DNA of 37,246 bases from an uncultured Erysipelotrichaceae bacterium (GCA_902797105.1 CADBRL010000029.1:1-37246); one strand, 5' to 3'. Positions 14,526 through 23,448 are shown, counted from the first letter of the stretch. Made by a program: numbers and translations. Notes: generated from the letters alone by a model not told the origin.

Positions 14526-16844
14526 TTATTCCTTTCCTTCTAATCTTTTTAGTAAATCAACACTAACTGGTTCACCAGTTTTTCTACCGCATCTTGGACA
14601 AACATCTTTAATAATTCCAACATATCCACAAACTGGATCTCTATCTACCGGATGGTTTATTGCACCATATCCAATATCACTTTCCTTCATTATTCTAACT
14701 ACACTTTCAAATGCTTCTAAGTTATCTGATGGGTCACCATCAAGTTCAATATAACTAATATGTCCAGCATTCGTAAACTTATGATATGCTCCTTCAAGTC
14801 TTAGTTTATCTGCAATTGATATATTGTAATAAACTGGAACATGGAATGAATTTGTATAATATGCTCTATCTGTTACTCCTTTAATTTTACCATAAATATC
14901 TCTATCAATATTTACAAATCTTCCAGACAATCCTTCAGCTGGTGTTGCTAATAACGTAAAATTCAAATTATACTTTTCACTATATTCGTCACATTTTGCT
15001 CTCATATGACCAATAATTTCTATTCCAAGTTTTTGTGATTCTTCAGATTCACCATGATGTTTTAATGTTAAAGCCTTTAAACATTCTGCAAGACCAATAA
15101 ACCCAATTGAAAGTGTACCATGCTTTAATACTTTCTTTAATTTATCATTTGGTTTTAACTTATCACTATCAAGCCAAACTCCTTGACCCATTAAAAATGG
15201 AAAATTATATACTCTTTTATTACATTGAATTTCATATCTTTCAAGTAATTGATCTTTTACAAGTTCCATTAATTCATCAAGTTCTTCATAAAAGCCTTCC
15301 ATATCAGCTTTATCCAAAGCATCTTTACCAACAACACCATGTTTAATACCAATTCTTGGAAGATTAATTGATGTAAATGAAAGATTTCCTCTACCTGGTG
15401 TAATTTGTTTATCAGGGTCAACCACATTACCTATAACTCTTGTACGGCATCCCATATAACCTACTTCAGTTCTATAATCTCCCTCTTTATAATAAGGTTT
15501 ATTAAATGAGCTGTCTAAGAAAGACCAATTTGGAAATAATCTCTTGGCAGAAACTCTTAAACTTAATTTAAATAAATCATAGTTAGGGTCTTCAGGATTA
15601 TAGTTAACACCTTCTTTTACTTTAAATATTGAAATTGGAAATATCGGTGTTTCACCATGTCCAAGTCCTGCTTCACTAGCAAGCATATAGTTTTTAGTAA
15701 CCATTCTACCTTCACTAGATGTATCTGTACCAAAGTTAATTGATGAAAATGGCACTTGAGCTCCAGCTCTTGAATGCATTGTATTTAAATTATGAACAAA
15801 AGCTTCCATTGCTTGATATGTTCTCTTTTCAGTTTTTTCCAAAGATTTCTTTAATGCTAAATCAAACATTCTTTTCATTAATTTTGAATCTTTATAATAT
15901 TTTTCAAAATAATCAACAGTTATATCTATTGTACTAATTTTAGCAATATCTTTTTCAATACTATTCATATTGATAAAATCATTCAAATCTTCTAAATCAA
16001 CATAATCCTTAATAGATGTTTTAACCATTTTTTTAAATGTTTTTAAAACACCTGGTGCTAAATAATAATCAAATGCCGGAATACTTTGTCCACCATGTTG
16101 ATCATTTTGATTAGATTGAACAGCTATCGCAGCAAGTGCAGAATAACTCATAATATCATTTGGTTCTCTTAAATGGCCATGACCAGTTGAAAATCCATTT
16201 TTAAATAATTTATCTAAATCAATTTGCATACATGTTGTTGTACCCATTGCTTCAAAATCCATATCATGAATATGAATATATCCTTCATCATGAGCATCCG
16301 CAAATTTTTTCTTCATTAAATATGATTTAGCAAATTCTCTAGAAACATTTGACCCAAATTGAAGCATTGTTCCCATCGCTGAGTTTCCATCTATGTTTCC
16401 ATTTTCTCTTTTGGCATCATCTTCTGCAGCACTTTTAAGAGCTAAACCTTCCAAAGTCTTTAAAAACTTATGACTTCTTTTATCATCTGTAAATGCTTCT
16501 CTTGCTTTAGTTCTATTTTCTCTATAATTAGCAAAATTTTCATAAACATCATCATATTTATCTTTTTTCAAAGTATCTTCGATTATATCTTGAATATCTT
16601 CAATCTTAATACTTGCTTTATCACTATAATCTTTTTCAATTCTTTTAATTACGTGACCATATACTTTTTGGATATCACTTGATGAATATTTTAAAATTTC
16701 ATCATCATCCTCGTTTGTAACTTTAATACTATCAAAGCCCTTTTTAATTGCCATGGCTATCTTAGTTCCATTAAAACTTACTTTAGAACCATTCCTTTTA
16801 ACCACTTTAATTGTTTCAAAAAATTCTTCTTCCTTATTTGGCAT
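14526..16844 (-). CDS. nrdD: Anaerobic ribonucleoside-triphosphate reductase, large part
   Basis: Class III ribonucleotide reductase, 772 residues, which reduces ribonucleotides to deoxynucleotides without oxygen. An ATP-cone regulatory domain covers about 12-110. The catalytic barrel has Cys205 in TTTCMQIDL and Cys466 in YMGCRTR, matching the active-site cysteines of the family. The C-terminal zinc ribbon is incomplete: Cys739, Cys749 and Cys752 are present, but the position of the fourth Cys is Asp736 (DPVCGY). The polypeptide stops shortly after the ribbon, before the glycyl-radical loop, which is encoded by the next cistron at 14332-14514. The promoter lies at 16873-16901. The weak GGAAGG ribosome-binding site is about 10 nt from the ATG. 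Confidence 0.96.
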   Translation of the reverse strand: MPNKEEEFFETIKVVKRNGSKVSFNGTKIAMAIKKGFDSIKVTNEDDDEILKYSSSDIQKVYGHVIKRIEKDYSDKASIKIEDIQDIIEDTLKKDKYDDVYENFANYRENRTKAREAFTDDKRSHKFLKTLEGLALKSAAEDDAKRENGNIDGNSAMGTMLQFGSNVSREFAKSYLMKKKFADAHDEGYIHIHDMDFEAMGTTTCMQIDLDKLFKNGFSTGHGHLREPNDIMSYSALAAIAVQSNQNDQHGGQSIPAFDYYLAPGVLKTFKKMVKTSIKDYVDLEDLNDFINMNSIEKDIAKISTIDITVDYFEKYYKDSKLMKRMFDLALKKSLEKTEKRTYQAMEAFVHNLNTMHSRAGAQVPFSSINFGTDTSSEGRMVTKNYMLASEAGLGHGETPIFPISIFKVKEGVNYNPEDPNYDLFKLSLRVSAKRLFPNWSFLDSSFNKPYYKEGDYRTEVGYMGCRTRVIGNVVDPDKQITPGRGNLSFTSINLPRIGIKHGVVGKDALDKADMEGFYEELDELMELVKDQLLERYEIQCNKRVYNFPFLMGQGVWLDSDKLKPNDKLKKVLKHGTLSIGFIGLAECLKALTLKHHGESEESQKLGIEIIGHMRAKCDEYSEKYNLNFTLLATPAEGLSGRFVNIDRDIYGKIKGVTDRAYYTNSFHVPVYYNISIADKLRLEGAYHKFTNAGHISYIELDGDPSDNLEAFESVVRIMKESDIGYGAINHPVDRDPVCGYVGIIKDVCPRCGRKTGEPVSVDLLKRLEGKE

Positions 16845-16872
16845 TCTACTACTACCTTCCCTTCACAATTTC

Positions 16873-16901
16873 ATTATAGTATACTTCAAGATAATTGTCC
16901 A
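16873..16901 (-). promoter_or_regulatory. Promoter of nrdD
   Basis: Minus strand -35 TGGACA (16901-16896), 17-nt spacer, -10 TATAAT (16878-16873), about 29 nt before the nrdD start. Confidence 0.75.
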
Positions 16902-16922
16902 TCAATTTTTAGCTTTTTTATT

Positions 16923-16940
16923 TTTTGAAAATTTTCAAAA
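16923..16940. promoter_or_regulatory. Perfect 18-bp palindrome upstream of nrdD
   Basis: TTTTGAAAATTTTCAAAA is a perfect dyad 21 nt upstream of the nrdD -35. It may be an operator. It does not match the NrdR box (ACACWATATATWGTGT-like) or CodY box as I know them. Confidence 0.35.
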
Positions 16941-17161
16941 CATCATTTTTATCCTTATTTTTCGTTGTTCGTATTTTTAAACAATATTACGCAATCCCTT
17001 ATAATTTCTAATAAAAACCCACATTCTTAAAAAAATTATATTTTTTGACATTTCTTTACTTTTCGTATTTTTTATTTTTCATGAAATTGACATATCAAAA
17101 ATTTACACATTAAAAATCTTAAAAATAAATAACTAAAATTTACCAATTTTCACTCTTTTAC

Positions 17162-17189
17162 TTGCGCATTTTCTTTTATTTGCTATAAT
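17162..17189 (+). promoter_or_regulatory. Promoter of murC
   Basis: -35 TTGCGC (17162-17167), 16-nt spacer, -10 TATAAT (17184-17189). It is followed by an AAGGA ribosome-binding site just before the ATG at 17214. Confidence 0.7.
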
Positions 17190-17213
17190 ATGATTATGTA
17201 AGGACGTGATTTT

Positions 17214-18572
17214 ATGTTTAACAATAAAAAAATACATTTAATAGGTATCGGAGGCATCAGCATGAGTAGTATTGCTTTAATGCTTAAAAATATGAATGCT
17301 TTGGTTACTGGTAGCGATTTAACTGAAACAGACATTACTAAAAATTTAAACAAATGTGGAATTAAAGTTTTATACGGGCATCATCCCGAATTAGTTAAAG
17401 ATGCAGATATAATAGTTTATACAGCAGCCATTCATGAAGATGACCCAGAAAGAAAAGAAGCTAAAAATTTAAACAAACCAAACTTTGAACGAGCAGAATT
17501 TCTTGGCATGCTTATGAAAAAATTCAAAAATTCTTTATGTGTATCAGGAACTCATGGTAAAAGTACCACAACTGGAATGCTTAGTTTAATTTTTTTGGAA
17601 GCTGGTCTTAATCCCACAATCCAAGTCGGAGCTATAATGCCTGAAATAAATGGCAACACTCACCTTGGTAGTCACGATTATTTTGTTATGGAAGCTTGTG
17701 AATATGTTGATTCATTTTTACATTTTCATCCAACTAGTGCTATCATAACTAATATTGATAATGATCATCTTGATTATTTTAAAAATTTAGACAATATCAA
17801 AAAATCATTTTATAAATATGTTAGTTTACTTCCAGATAATGGTTATCTTGTAAAGAATAATGATGATGAAAACTCTAATGAATTAGATAAATACACTAAA
17901 GCTAAAGTAATTACCTATGGAATAAATAAAAAATCAAATTATAAGGCTAAAAATATTACATGTAATTCTCTAGGTCATTATTCTTATGATTTATACAAAG
18001 ACGATAATTTCTTACTAACTATTAATTTAAATATTAATGGATATCATAATATATATAATTCTCTAGCAGCTTTTGCACTTGCTCATGAATATATTTTAGA
18101 TGTAAATGTAATTAAAAATGCTATAGAAAAATATCATGGTGTTGGTCGAAGATTTGAATATCTTGGAAAATATAATGGCGCATACATTTATGATGATTAT
18201 GCCCACCACCCATCTGAAATTAAAACAACACTCGAAAGTGTTAAAAGTGTAAAACACAAATCTTCTTGGGCAGTATTTCAATCACATACCTATTCAAGAA
18301 CAAAAGAACACTTAGATGCTTTTGCAAATGTTCTAGCAAATTTTGACCATGTAATTATTGCCAAAATATATCCAGCTAGAGAAATTAATACTTTCAACAT
18401 TTCCGAAGAAATGTTAGTGGATAAAATAAAGGATAAAAATCCAAATGTTATTTATATAGATGACTTTGATAAAATTATAAAATATTTAAAAGAAAATGTT
18501 AAAGAAGAAGATTTAGTAATAACAATCGGAGCTGGTCCAATAAACTATGTATCAAAAAAACTTGTAGATTAA
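17214..18572 (+). CDS. murC: UDP-N-acetylmuramate--L-alanine ligase
   Basis: A cytoplasmic Mur ligase of 452 residues that adds L-alanine to UDP-MurNAc using ATP, the first peptide step of peptidoglycan precursors. The Rossmann-like N-terminal domain begins with HLIGIGGISMSSIALML. The ATP-binding P-loop GTHGKSTTT is at about 112-120. The central domain carries EACEYVDSFLHFHP and TNIDNDHLDY, and the C-terminal ligase domain has DDYAHHPSEI, all as in MurC. It is monocistronic and ends at a shared terminator with the convergent dusB. Confidence 0.96.
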   Translation: MFNNKKIHLIGIGGISMSSIALMLKNMNALVTGSDLTETDITKNLNKCGIKVLYGHHPELVKDADIIVYTAAIHEDDPERKEAKNLNKPNFERAEFLGMLMKKFKNSLCVSGTHGKSTTTGMLSLIFLEAGLNPTIQVGAIMPEINGNTHLGSHDYFVMEACEYVDSFLHFHPTSAIITNIDNDHLDYFKNLDNIKKSFYKYVSLLPDNGYLVKNNDDENSNELDKYTKAKVITYGINKKSNYKAKNITCNSLGHYSYDLYKDDNFLLTINLNINGYHNIYNSLAAFALAHEYILDVNVIKNAIEKYHGVGRRFEYLGKYNGAYIYDDYAHHPSEIKTTLESVKSVKHKSSWAVFQSHTYSRTKEHLDAFANVLANFDHVIIAKIYPAREINTFNISEEMLVDKIKDKNPNVIYIDDFDKIIKYLKENVKEEDLVITIGAGPINYVSKKLVD

Positions 18573-18589
18573 CTTTCTACAAGTTTTTT
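18555..18589. terminator. Bidirectional terminator, murC and dusB
   Basis: AAAAAACTTGTAGA (18555-18568) pairs perfectly with TCTACAAGTTTTTT (18576-18589) around a 7-nt loop containing the murC stop. A/T tracts on both sides serve both strands. Confidence 0.92.
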
Positions 18590-19560
18590 ATTTGATTTCT
18601 ATAATTTTCTAAAATATTTATTATTTCTTCTCTACTTTTTCCTTTACATACTAAGTTTTTAATATTGCTTGCATCAGGCATACCTTTTAAATAGTTAAGT
18701 AGATGCATGCGCATTTCAAGTACAGCTTGTCTTTCACTTTTATCTTCACATAATTTATCTAAATGATACTCCATCATATCAAGTTTTTCATCATAACTTA
18801 TTTTTACTGGTTCTAATCCATTTTCTAAATAATTCTTGCATTCTTTAATAAGCCAAGGATTACCAAGAAGACCTCTGCCAATCATAACTGCAGCACATCC
18901 TGTTTCATCAAGCATCCTTTTAGCATCATAACATGAAAGTACATCTCCATTACCAATCACAGGAATTGATACACTTTGAACAACTTCTTTAATTACATTC
19001 CAATCTGCTTTACCAGAGTAGCCTTGAGCTCTTGTTCTAGCATGCACAGTTATAGCACTAGCTCCGCTTTCTTCACATATTTTAGCTATTTCCACAGCAT
19101 TAATACTATTTGCATCCCAACCACTTCTTATTTTAACAGTAATTGGTACATTTACAGTATTTACAACAGCTTTAACTATTTCTCCGACCTTCTCAGGATT
19201 TTTTAAAAGTGCACTTCCCGCTTGATTTTTTATTGCCACTTTAGGTACAGGACATCCCATATTTATGTCAATGATATCTGGATGCATTTTTTCTTCTACA
19301 ATTTTAGCTGCTTCCACAAAAGAATTTATATCACTTCCAAATATTTGTTGACTAATTGGTCTTTCATCATCATTCATTTTAAGAAGTTCAAAAGTCTTTT
19401 CATTTCCATAAGTTATAGCCTTATCACTTACCATTTCTGCAACAACAAATGATGCTCCCATAGTCTTACAAATTCTTCTAAAAGTCATGTTGCTTATACC
19501 GGCCATTGGTGCTACAACAATTTGTCCATTAATTTTAACATTTCCAATATAAAAACTCAT
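18577..19560 (-). CDS. dusB: tRNA-dihydrouridine synthase, DusB type
   Basis: An FMN- and NADPH-dependent enzyme of 327 residues that reduces uridine to dihydrouridine in the tRNA D-loop. The TIM-barrel signature motifs are present: VAPMAGISNMTFRR near the N-terminus, DINMGCPVPKV with catalytic Cys103, TVKIRSGWD, HARTRAQGYSG and the FMN-phosphate loop CAAVMIGRGLLGNPWL. The start overlaps the pduL stop by 4 nt (ATGA), so the two genes are coupled. In B. subtilis and relatives a DusB-type gene sits in unrelated contexts; here it closes a pseudo-phosphatase-pduL-dusB operon. Confidence 0.95.
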   Translation of the reverse strand: MSFYIGNVKINGQIVVAPMAGISNMTFRRICKTMGASFVVAEMVSDKAITYGNEKTFELLKMNDDERPISQQIFGSDINSFVEAAKIVEEKMHPDIIDINMGCPVPKVAIKNQAGSALLKNPEKVGEIVKAVVNTVNVPITVKIRSGWDANSINAVEIAKICEESGASAITVHARTRAQGYSGKADWNVIKEVVQSVSIPVIGNGDVLSCYDAKRMLDETGCAAVMIGRGLLGNPWLIKECKNYLENGLEPVKISYDEKLDMMEYHLDKLCEDKSERQAVLEMRMHLLNYLKGMPDASNIKNLVCKGKSREEIINILENYRNQIKNL

Positions 19561-20117
19561 TTTTTCAAAACTCCAATATCCCCCGGTGTAATTAAAAATG
19601 CATTAGCATCATCAGTATCTAAATGAGCTTCATAAAAACCATCATTACTAACTTTAGCATGAACTTCCACTTCACCTGGTTTTATTCCTCCAATTTCAAG
19701 TTTTAAAAGTTCTTCATCCTCTACTCCATATTTTAAAGCATCTGATGGACTAAAATGCACATGTCTTTCAGCAATTATTGCAAAATTTCCCATAACAGAA
19801 CCTTTATCTGTTTCAATAGTAATCATCTCTGCTCCATCTAAATTTCCACTTTTTCTAACCGGAGGTTTAATTTCTAGCATTCTTGCATCACACGCAGATA
19901 TTTCTACTTGATTATATTTTCTTTCTGGTCCAATAACTCTAACATTTTCTATTTTTTTATCACCATTTTTAATTGTAACAACTTCTTCAGCAGCATATTG
20001 ACCAACTTGATTAAGCATTCTTTTCACATGTAATGAATGTCCAAATAATTTATGTATATTTTTTTTAGTTAAATGTACATGTCTTGCACTAATATTTATT
20101 GATACTTTTTCTTCCAT
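19557..20117 (-). CDS. pduL: Phosphate propanoyl/acetyltransferase, PduL family
   Basis: A zinc-dependent phosphotransacylase of 186 residues, unrelated to Pta, that interconverts acyl-CoA and acyl-phosphate. Two PduL barrels are visible. The first has SARHVHL (residues 10-16), the second AERHVHFSPSDA (about 117-128); these His residues bind the metals. There is no N-terminal encapsulation peptide and no shell or diol-dehydratase gene nearby. It is therefore likely a free housekeeping enzyme, making acetyl-phosphate for ATP synthesis together with an acetate kinase elsewhere. A GGAGAAG ribosome-binding site lies upstream. It ends by a 4-nt overlap with dusB. Confidence 0.92.
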   Translation of the reverse strand: MEEKVSINISARHVHLTKKNIHKLFGHSLHVKRMLNQVGQYAAEEVVTIKNGDKKIENVRVIGPERKYNQVEISACDARMLEIKPPVRKSGNLDGAEMITIETDKGSVMGNFAIIAERHVHFSPSDALKYGVEDEELLKLEIGGIKPGEVEVHAKVSNDGFYEAHLDTDDANAFLITPGDIGVLKK

Positions 20118-20119
20118 TT

Positions 20120-20734
20120 TTACTTCTCCATTTCTATAACACTACAATCTACAACTTTCCCTTTATCAAAACATATTTTAATAATATTTACATCTTCATT
20201 TGCATCATCTATTATAACTTTATCATTAAAACTAAGCATAAGCCTATCATCTAAATTATATCCTTTTTCAAGTTTATCCAAAAGATACCCAATAATGGCA
20301 CTTTTCTGCGTAAATATAACCAAATCCTTATTACCATTTTTCTTTATAATTCTATCAATTGCTACATTCATTCTTTTATTTACATCTAGTAAACTCTCAC
20401 CACGATTAAACTTAAAATTAAAATCTCTTTCTTGCATAAATCTAAGCATCTGAATATTTCTTCTTCCTAAGTCTCCCACTCTTAAATCATTTAAAAAAGA
20501 ATTTATTACAACATCACACTTTTTAACCGCAGCAAAATACTTAGCACTTGCAACACTTGATGCATAACTAGAAGAATAAACAATATTAGCATTAATTTTC
20601 TTAACAAGTTTTACAGCCACCTTTTCTCCTTCAATTGAAAGAGGTCTATTTACTCTTTTATTTTCTAAAGTTTCATCTGTTTCATAAACTATATTATCTA
20701 TTACTAAATTATTACTAACTAAATAAAGCACCAT
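20120..20734 (-). CDS. Histidine-phosphatase-fold protein without catalytic residues
   Basis: The fold of the histidine phosphatase (phosphoglycerate mutase-like) superfamily is recognisable. LYLVSNN stands where LYLVRHG is expected, followed by RPLSIEGEKVAVKL, IVYSSSYASSVASAKYF, LRVGDLGRRN, RGESLLDVNKRM and VIFTQKSAII where VVSHGGVI is expected. Both catalytic histidines (RHG to SNN, SHG to TQK) and the phosphate-binding Arg after YSS are missing, so it should be inactive as a phosphatase. I choose ATG 20734 (204 residues): GGTGGT lies 4-5 nt upstream, and a longer TTG-started frame would overlap the promoter. It is first in the operon with pduL and dusB. Confidence 0.7.
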   Translation of the reverse strand: MVLYLVSNNLVIDNIVYETDETLENKRVNRPLSIEGEKVAVKLVKKINANIVYSSSYASSVASAKYFAAVKKCDVVINSFLNDLRVGDLGRRNIQMLRFMQERDFNFKFNRGESLLDVNKRMNVAIDRIIKKNGNKDLVIFTQKSAIIGYLLDKLEKGYNLDDRLMLSFNDKVIIDDANEDVNIIKICFDKGKVVDCSVIEMEK

Positions 20735-20750
20735 TATTACCACCATCATA

Positions 20751-20779
20751 ATTTTATCAAATAAATTAATCATTGACAA
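20751..20779 (-). promoter_or_regulatory. Promoter of the pseudo-phosphatase-pduL-dusB operon
   Basis: Minus strand -35 TTGTCA (20779-20774), 17-nt spacer, -10 TAAAAT (20756-20751). The -35 overlaps that of rnr on the other strand. Confidence 0.7.
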
Positions 20780-20801
20780 TACTTTCAAAATAAACTATAT
20801 T
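20773..20801 (+). promoter_or_regulatory. Promoter of rnr
   Basis: -35 TTGACA (20773-20778), 17-nt spacer, -10 TATATT (20796-20801), with a GAGGGTGG ribosome-binding site soon after. It shares five bases of its -35 with the divergent promoter. Confidence 0.78.
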
Positions 20802-20821
20802 AATAATGAGGGTGGTACATT

Positions 20822-23302
20822 ATGAAAAAAACATTAATTGAAATTTTTAAACCAAATCCAAAAAGCTTAACATTAAATGACATTAAAAATGCGCTTGGAT
20901 ATAAAACAATCACAAACGTTCAAAAGCGTCACATTGTCAAAAATTTACTTAAATTAGAATTAGATGGAAAAATATATTACGATTTTGTTAATAATTGTTA
21001 TTATGTGTTTCCATCTAATTTTTTTGTTTCAAAAGTAAATAAAATTACAGATAATAAAATGATTTTTGCTATTAATGGTGAGTTTCAAGAAATAGATATT
21101 AAAAATAATGAAGTTAGAAAAAAAGATTATATAATAGTAAGAAAAGAAGATGATGGATATAAACTAGTAAAAGTTATTGGCAAAGTTCAAGAACTTGATA
21201 GTGTTGATGACCTAGAAAGAATATATAATTTATTTAATCCCTATTCAGTTTCTTACACATTTAAAGAACTACTAAAAATAACTAAAGCTGATGAAAAAGA
21301 ACTACATAGTGCTTTAGAAGAACTAGAAAATGAAGGGATAGCTTATTATGACCCTGAAAATAATGTCTATAAAACTATGCCATCAAATTATTTTGTTACA
21401 ACTGCAGAAGTAACTAAAAAAAACTTTTATATTGTTAATTTTAATGGTATTACCTATACTCTACCTTATGAAAATACAACTGGAATTCTTCCCTATGATA
21501 AAGTTCTTTTAAAGAAAGAAAAGAAAAATATATCATTAGTTAAAATAATAAAAAGAGCTAATTCCGAAATAGTATGTGAAGTTTTAGAAGATGGAAAAAT
21601 CAAAATGGTTGGCAATACAAATATTAAAGTAAGATGTACGGAAGAAAAATTTTCAAAACTAAAGTTACCAGTTGGCACAAGATTTTTAGGTAAAATAAGC
21701 ACTGAACAATTTAACAATTATTATAATATTAATTTTATTGAAGTTTTGGGACATAAAAATGATGTAAATGCTGAACTTGAAGCTATAAATTATAATAATG
21801 GTTTTAAAGTTAGATATTCTAAAGAAGAAACCGACCAAGTTTATGGATTACCTACTGAAGTTACGGAAGAAGATAAAAAAGGTCGTGTTGATTTAACAGA
21901 TGAAAATATAGTTACAATTGATGGTGCCCATACTAAAGATATGGATGATGCTGTAGGTATAACAAAGAAACCAAACTGCAATTATTTATTAAAAGTATCG
22001 ATTTCCCATGTTTCACGTTATATAAAATATAATAGTCCTTTATTTATGCGAGCTTGTCATAATACAACCAGTGTTTACTTAATTGATAGTGTAAATCATA
22101 TGCTACATCCACAAGTTTCTAACGGCATTTGTTCTTTAAATCCAAATGTGGAAAGACTTACTAAAACATATCAAATTGAAATTAATCCTAAAGGTGAAAT
22201 TGTAGATTTTTCTTTCTTTGATAGTGTTATAAAATCAAAAAAGAAAATGACTTATGAAGATTGTAATGAAATATTTGAAAATAATGTTGTTCCAGAAGGT
22301 TATGATCCATTTGTAAATGATTTATTACTTATGCAAGAACTTGCACAAATTATTGAAAATCATCGTAAAGAAAATGGTGCTTTAGATTTCGGTGCTAAAG
22401 AAATTGAATTTATTTTAGATGATGAAGGAAACATAATTGATGTAACACAACGTCATCAAGGTCCTGCAGAAAAGTTAATTGAGAACTTTATGGTAATAAC
22501 TAATGAAGCTCTAGCAGAATACATGTATAACTTAGGTATTGAATTTGTGTATAGAAATCATGAAATACCATATGATGATAAAGTAAAAGAAGTTGTTAAA
22601 TTAATTACTTCAATGGGATACAGGGTTGATGCTATAGAAAATAGTGACGACCCCCATGTTATGCAATCTGTTATAAATAGTTTAAACTCTAAAGAAGAAT
22701 TCTTTATACTTTCTTCCCTACTTTTAAAATCAATGCAAAAAGCCTATTTTAGCACTGAAAACAAAGGACATTATGCTTTAGCATCAAAAGCTTATTCTCA
22801 AACTACTTCACCAATAAGAAGACTTATGGATTTAATTATTGAATATATTTTAGATAATATTGATAAAATATATGATGGAACAATTAATATGGATGAACTA
22901 AAGATTTCCCTTAATAGTTTATGTGAAAGAGCATCAATGATGGAAAGATGTGCTGATAAAGCTGAATATGAAGCAAATAAACTTTACATGATTGATTATG
23001 TTTTAAAACGTCAAGATATGGAGTTTGTTGGGTATATCGAGGATATTATGCCAAGATATATGGTTGTTAAAACTAAAGAATTAATCGAGGGTATTGTTTA
23101 TTTTGATGACATTTTGGATGGTAATTATGTTTATAATCCTGATTGTAAATGGTTAGAAAATCCGAGTACTAGACATAGACTTATAATTGGCAGTAAACTT
23201 AAACTACATTTTAAAGAAGCAAATAGAGAATACAGAATATTAAAATTTAATGCTGAAGTTAATACTTTAGAAAAAGAATTGACACTTACAAGAACAAAAT
23301 AG
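20822..23302 (+). CDS. rnr: Ribonuclease R
   Basis: A processive 3'-5' exoribonuclease of the RNase II/R family, 826 residues. Two winged-helix-like N-terminal repeats are seen (about 15-66 and 140-192, each ending in a PSN-YFV/FFV stretch), followed by cold-shock-type OB folds. The catalytic RNB domain begins near 355 with IDGAHTKDMDDAVG, giving metal-binding Asp367, Asp373, Asp375 and Asp376. YSQTTSPIRRLMDLI marks its end. A C-terminal S1 domain (about 735-815) closes the protein, without the Lys-rich tail of some homologues. The usual neighbour smpB is absent. Confidence 0.96.
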   Translation: MKKTLIEIFKPNPKSLTLNDIKNALGYKTITNVQKRHIVKNLLKLELDGKIYYDFVNNCYYVFPSNFFVSKVNKITDNKMIFAINGEFQEIDIKNNEVRKKDYIIVRKEDDGYKLVKVIGKVQELDSVDDLERIYNLFNPYSVSYTFKELLKITKADEKELHSALEELENEGIAYYDPENNVYKTMPSNYFVTTAEVTKKNFYIVNFNGITYTLPYENTTGILPYDKVLLKKEKKNISLVKIIKRANSEIVCEVLEDGKIKMVGNTNIKVRCTEEKFSKLKLPVGTRFLGKISTEQFNNYYNINFIEVLGHKNDVNAELEAINYNNGFKVRYSKEETDQVYGLPTEVTEEDKKGRVDLTDENIVTIDGAHTKDMDDAVGITKKPNCNYLLKVSISHVSRYIKYNSPLFMRACHNTTSVYLIDSVNHMLHPQVSNGICSLNPNVERLTKTYQIEINPKGEIVDFSFFDSVIKSKKKMTYEDCNEIFENNVVPEGYDPFVNDLLLMQELAQIIENHRKENGALDFGAKEIEFILDDEGNIIDVTQRHQGPAEKLIENFMVITNEALAEYMYNLGIEFVYRNHEIPYDDKVKEVVKLITSMGYRVDAIENSDDPHVMQSVINSLNSKEEFFILSSLLLKSMQKAYFSTENKGHYALASKAYSQTTSPIRRLMDLIIEYILDNIDKIYDGTINMDELKISLNSLCERASMMERCADKAEYEANKLYMIDYVLKRQDMEFVGYIEDIMPRYMVVKTKELIEGIVYFDDILDGNYVYNPDCKWLENPSTRHRLIIGSKLKLHFKEANREYRILKFNAEVNTLEKELTLTRTK

Positions 23303-23308
23303 CAATTT

Positions 23309-23342
23309 AAAAAGTGATGAACAATTGATTTTTATCACTTTT
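23309..23342 (+). terminator. Weak hairpin after rnr
   Basis: AAAAGTGAT (23310-23318) pairs with ATCACTTTT (23334-23342) around a 15-nt loop, 7 nt after the rnr stop, without a proper T-run. It is probably assisted by the next hairpin. Confidence 0.5.
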
Positions 23343-23390
23343 GTTAATTCATGAAATTCTAATCAGTGAATTTTGTGCTTCATTACCTTC

Positions 23391-23448
23391 TGTAAATGTC
23401 AATATAAAATGTCATAAATATTTTATATTGACATTTACAACTTTTTTT
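23391..23448 (+). terminator. Perfect 20-bp inverted repeat with T7
   Basis: The arms at 23391-23410 and 23420-23439 are perfectly complementary over 20 bp with a 9-nt loop and are followed by AC and seven T on the plus strand. It is the likely main rnr terminator, but unusually long for one. Confidence 0.75.

Larger units (their letters stand above)
16845..17213. other. Divergent nrdD/murC intergenic region, 369 bp
   Basis: Besides the nrdD promoter, the palindrome and the murC promoter listed separately, this very T-rich region holds two unpaired TTGACA hexamers on the plus strand (17045-17050 and 17087-17092). The second has a weak TTAAAA at 17-nt spacing. I see no ORF, no NrdR-box pair, no riboswitch and no tRNA. 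Confidence 0.6.

Noticed and set aside
20806..20820. AGGGTGGTAC before rnr resembling a T-box core
   Set aside because: It is the rnr ribosome-binding site, a few nucleotides from the ATG, with no stem I or terminator.
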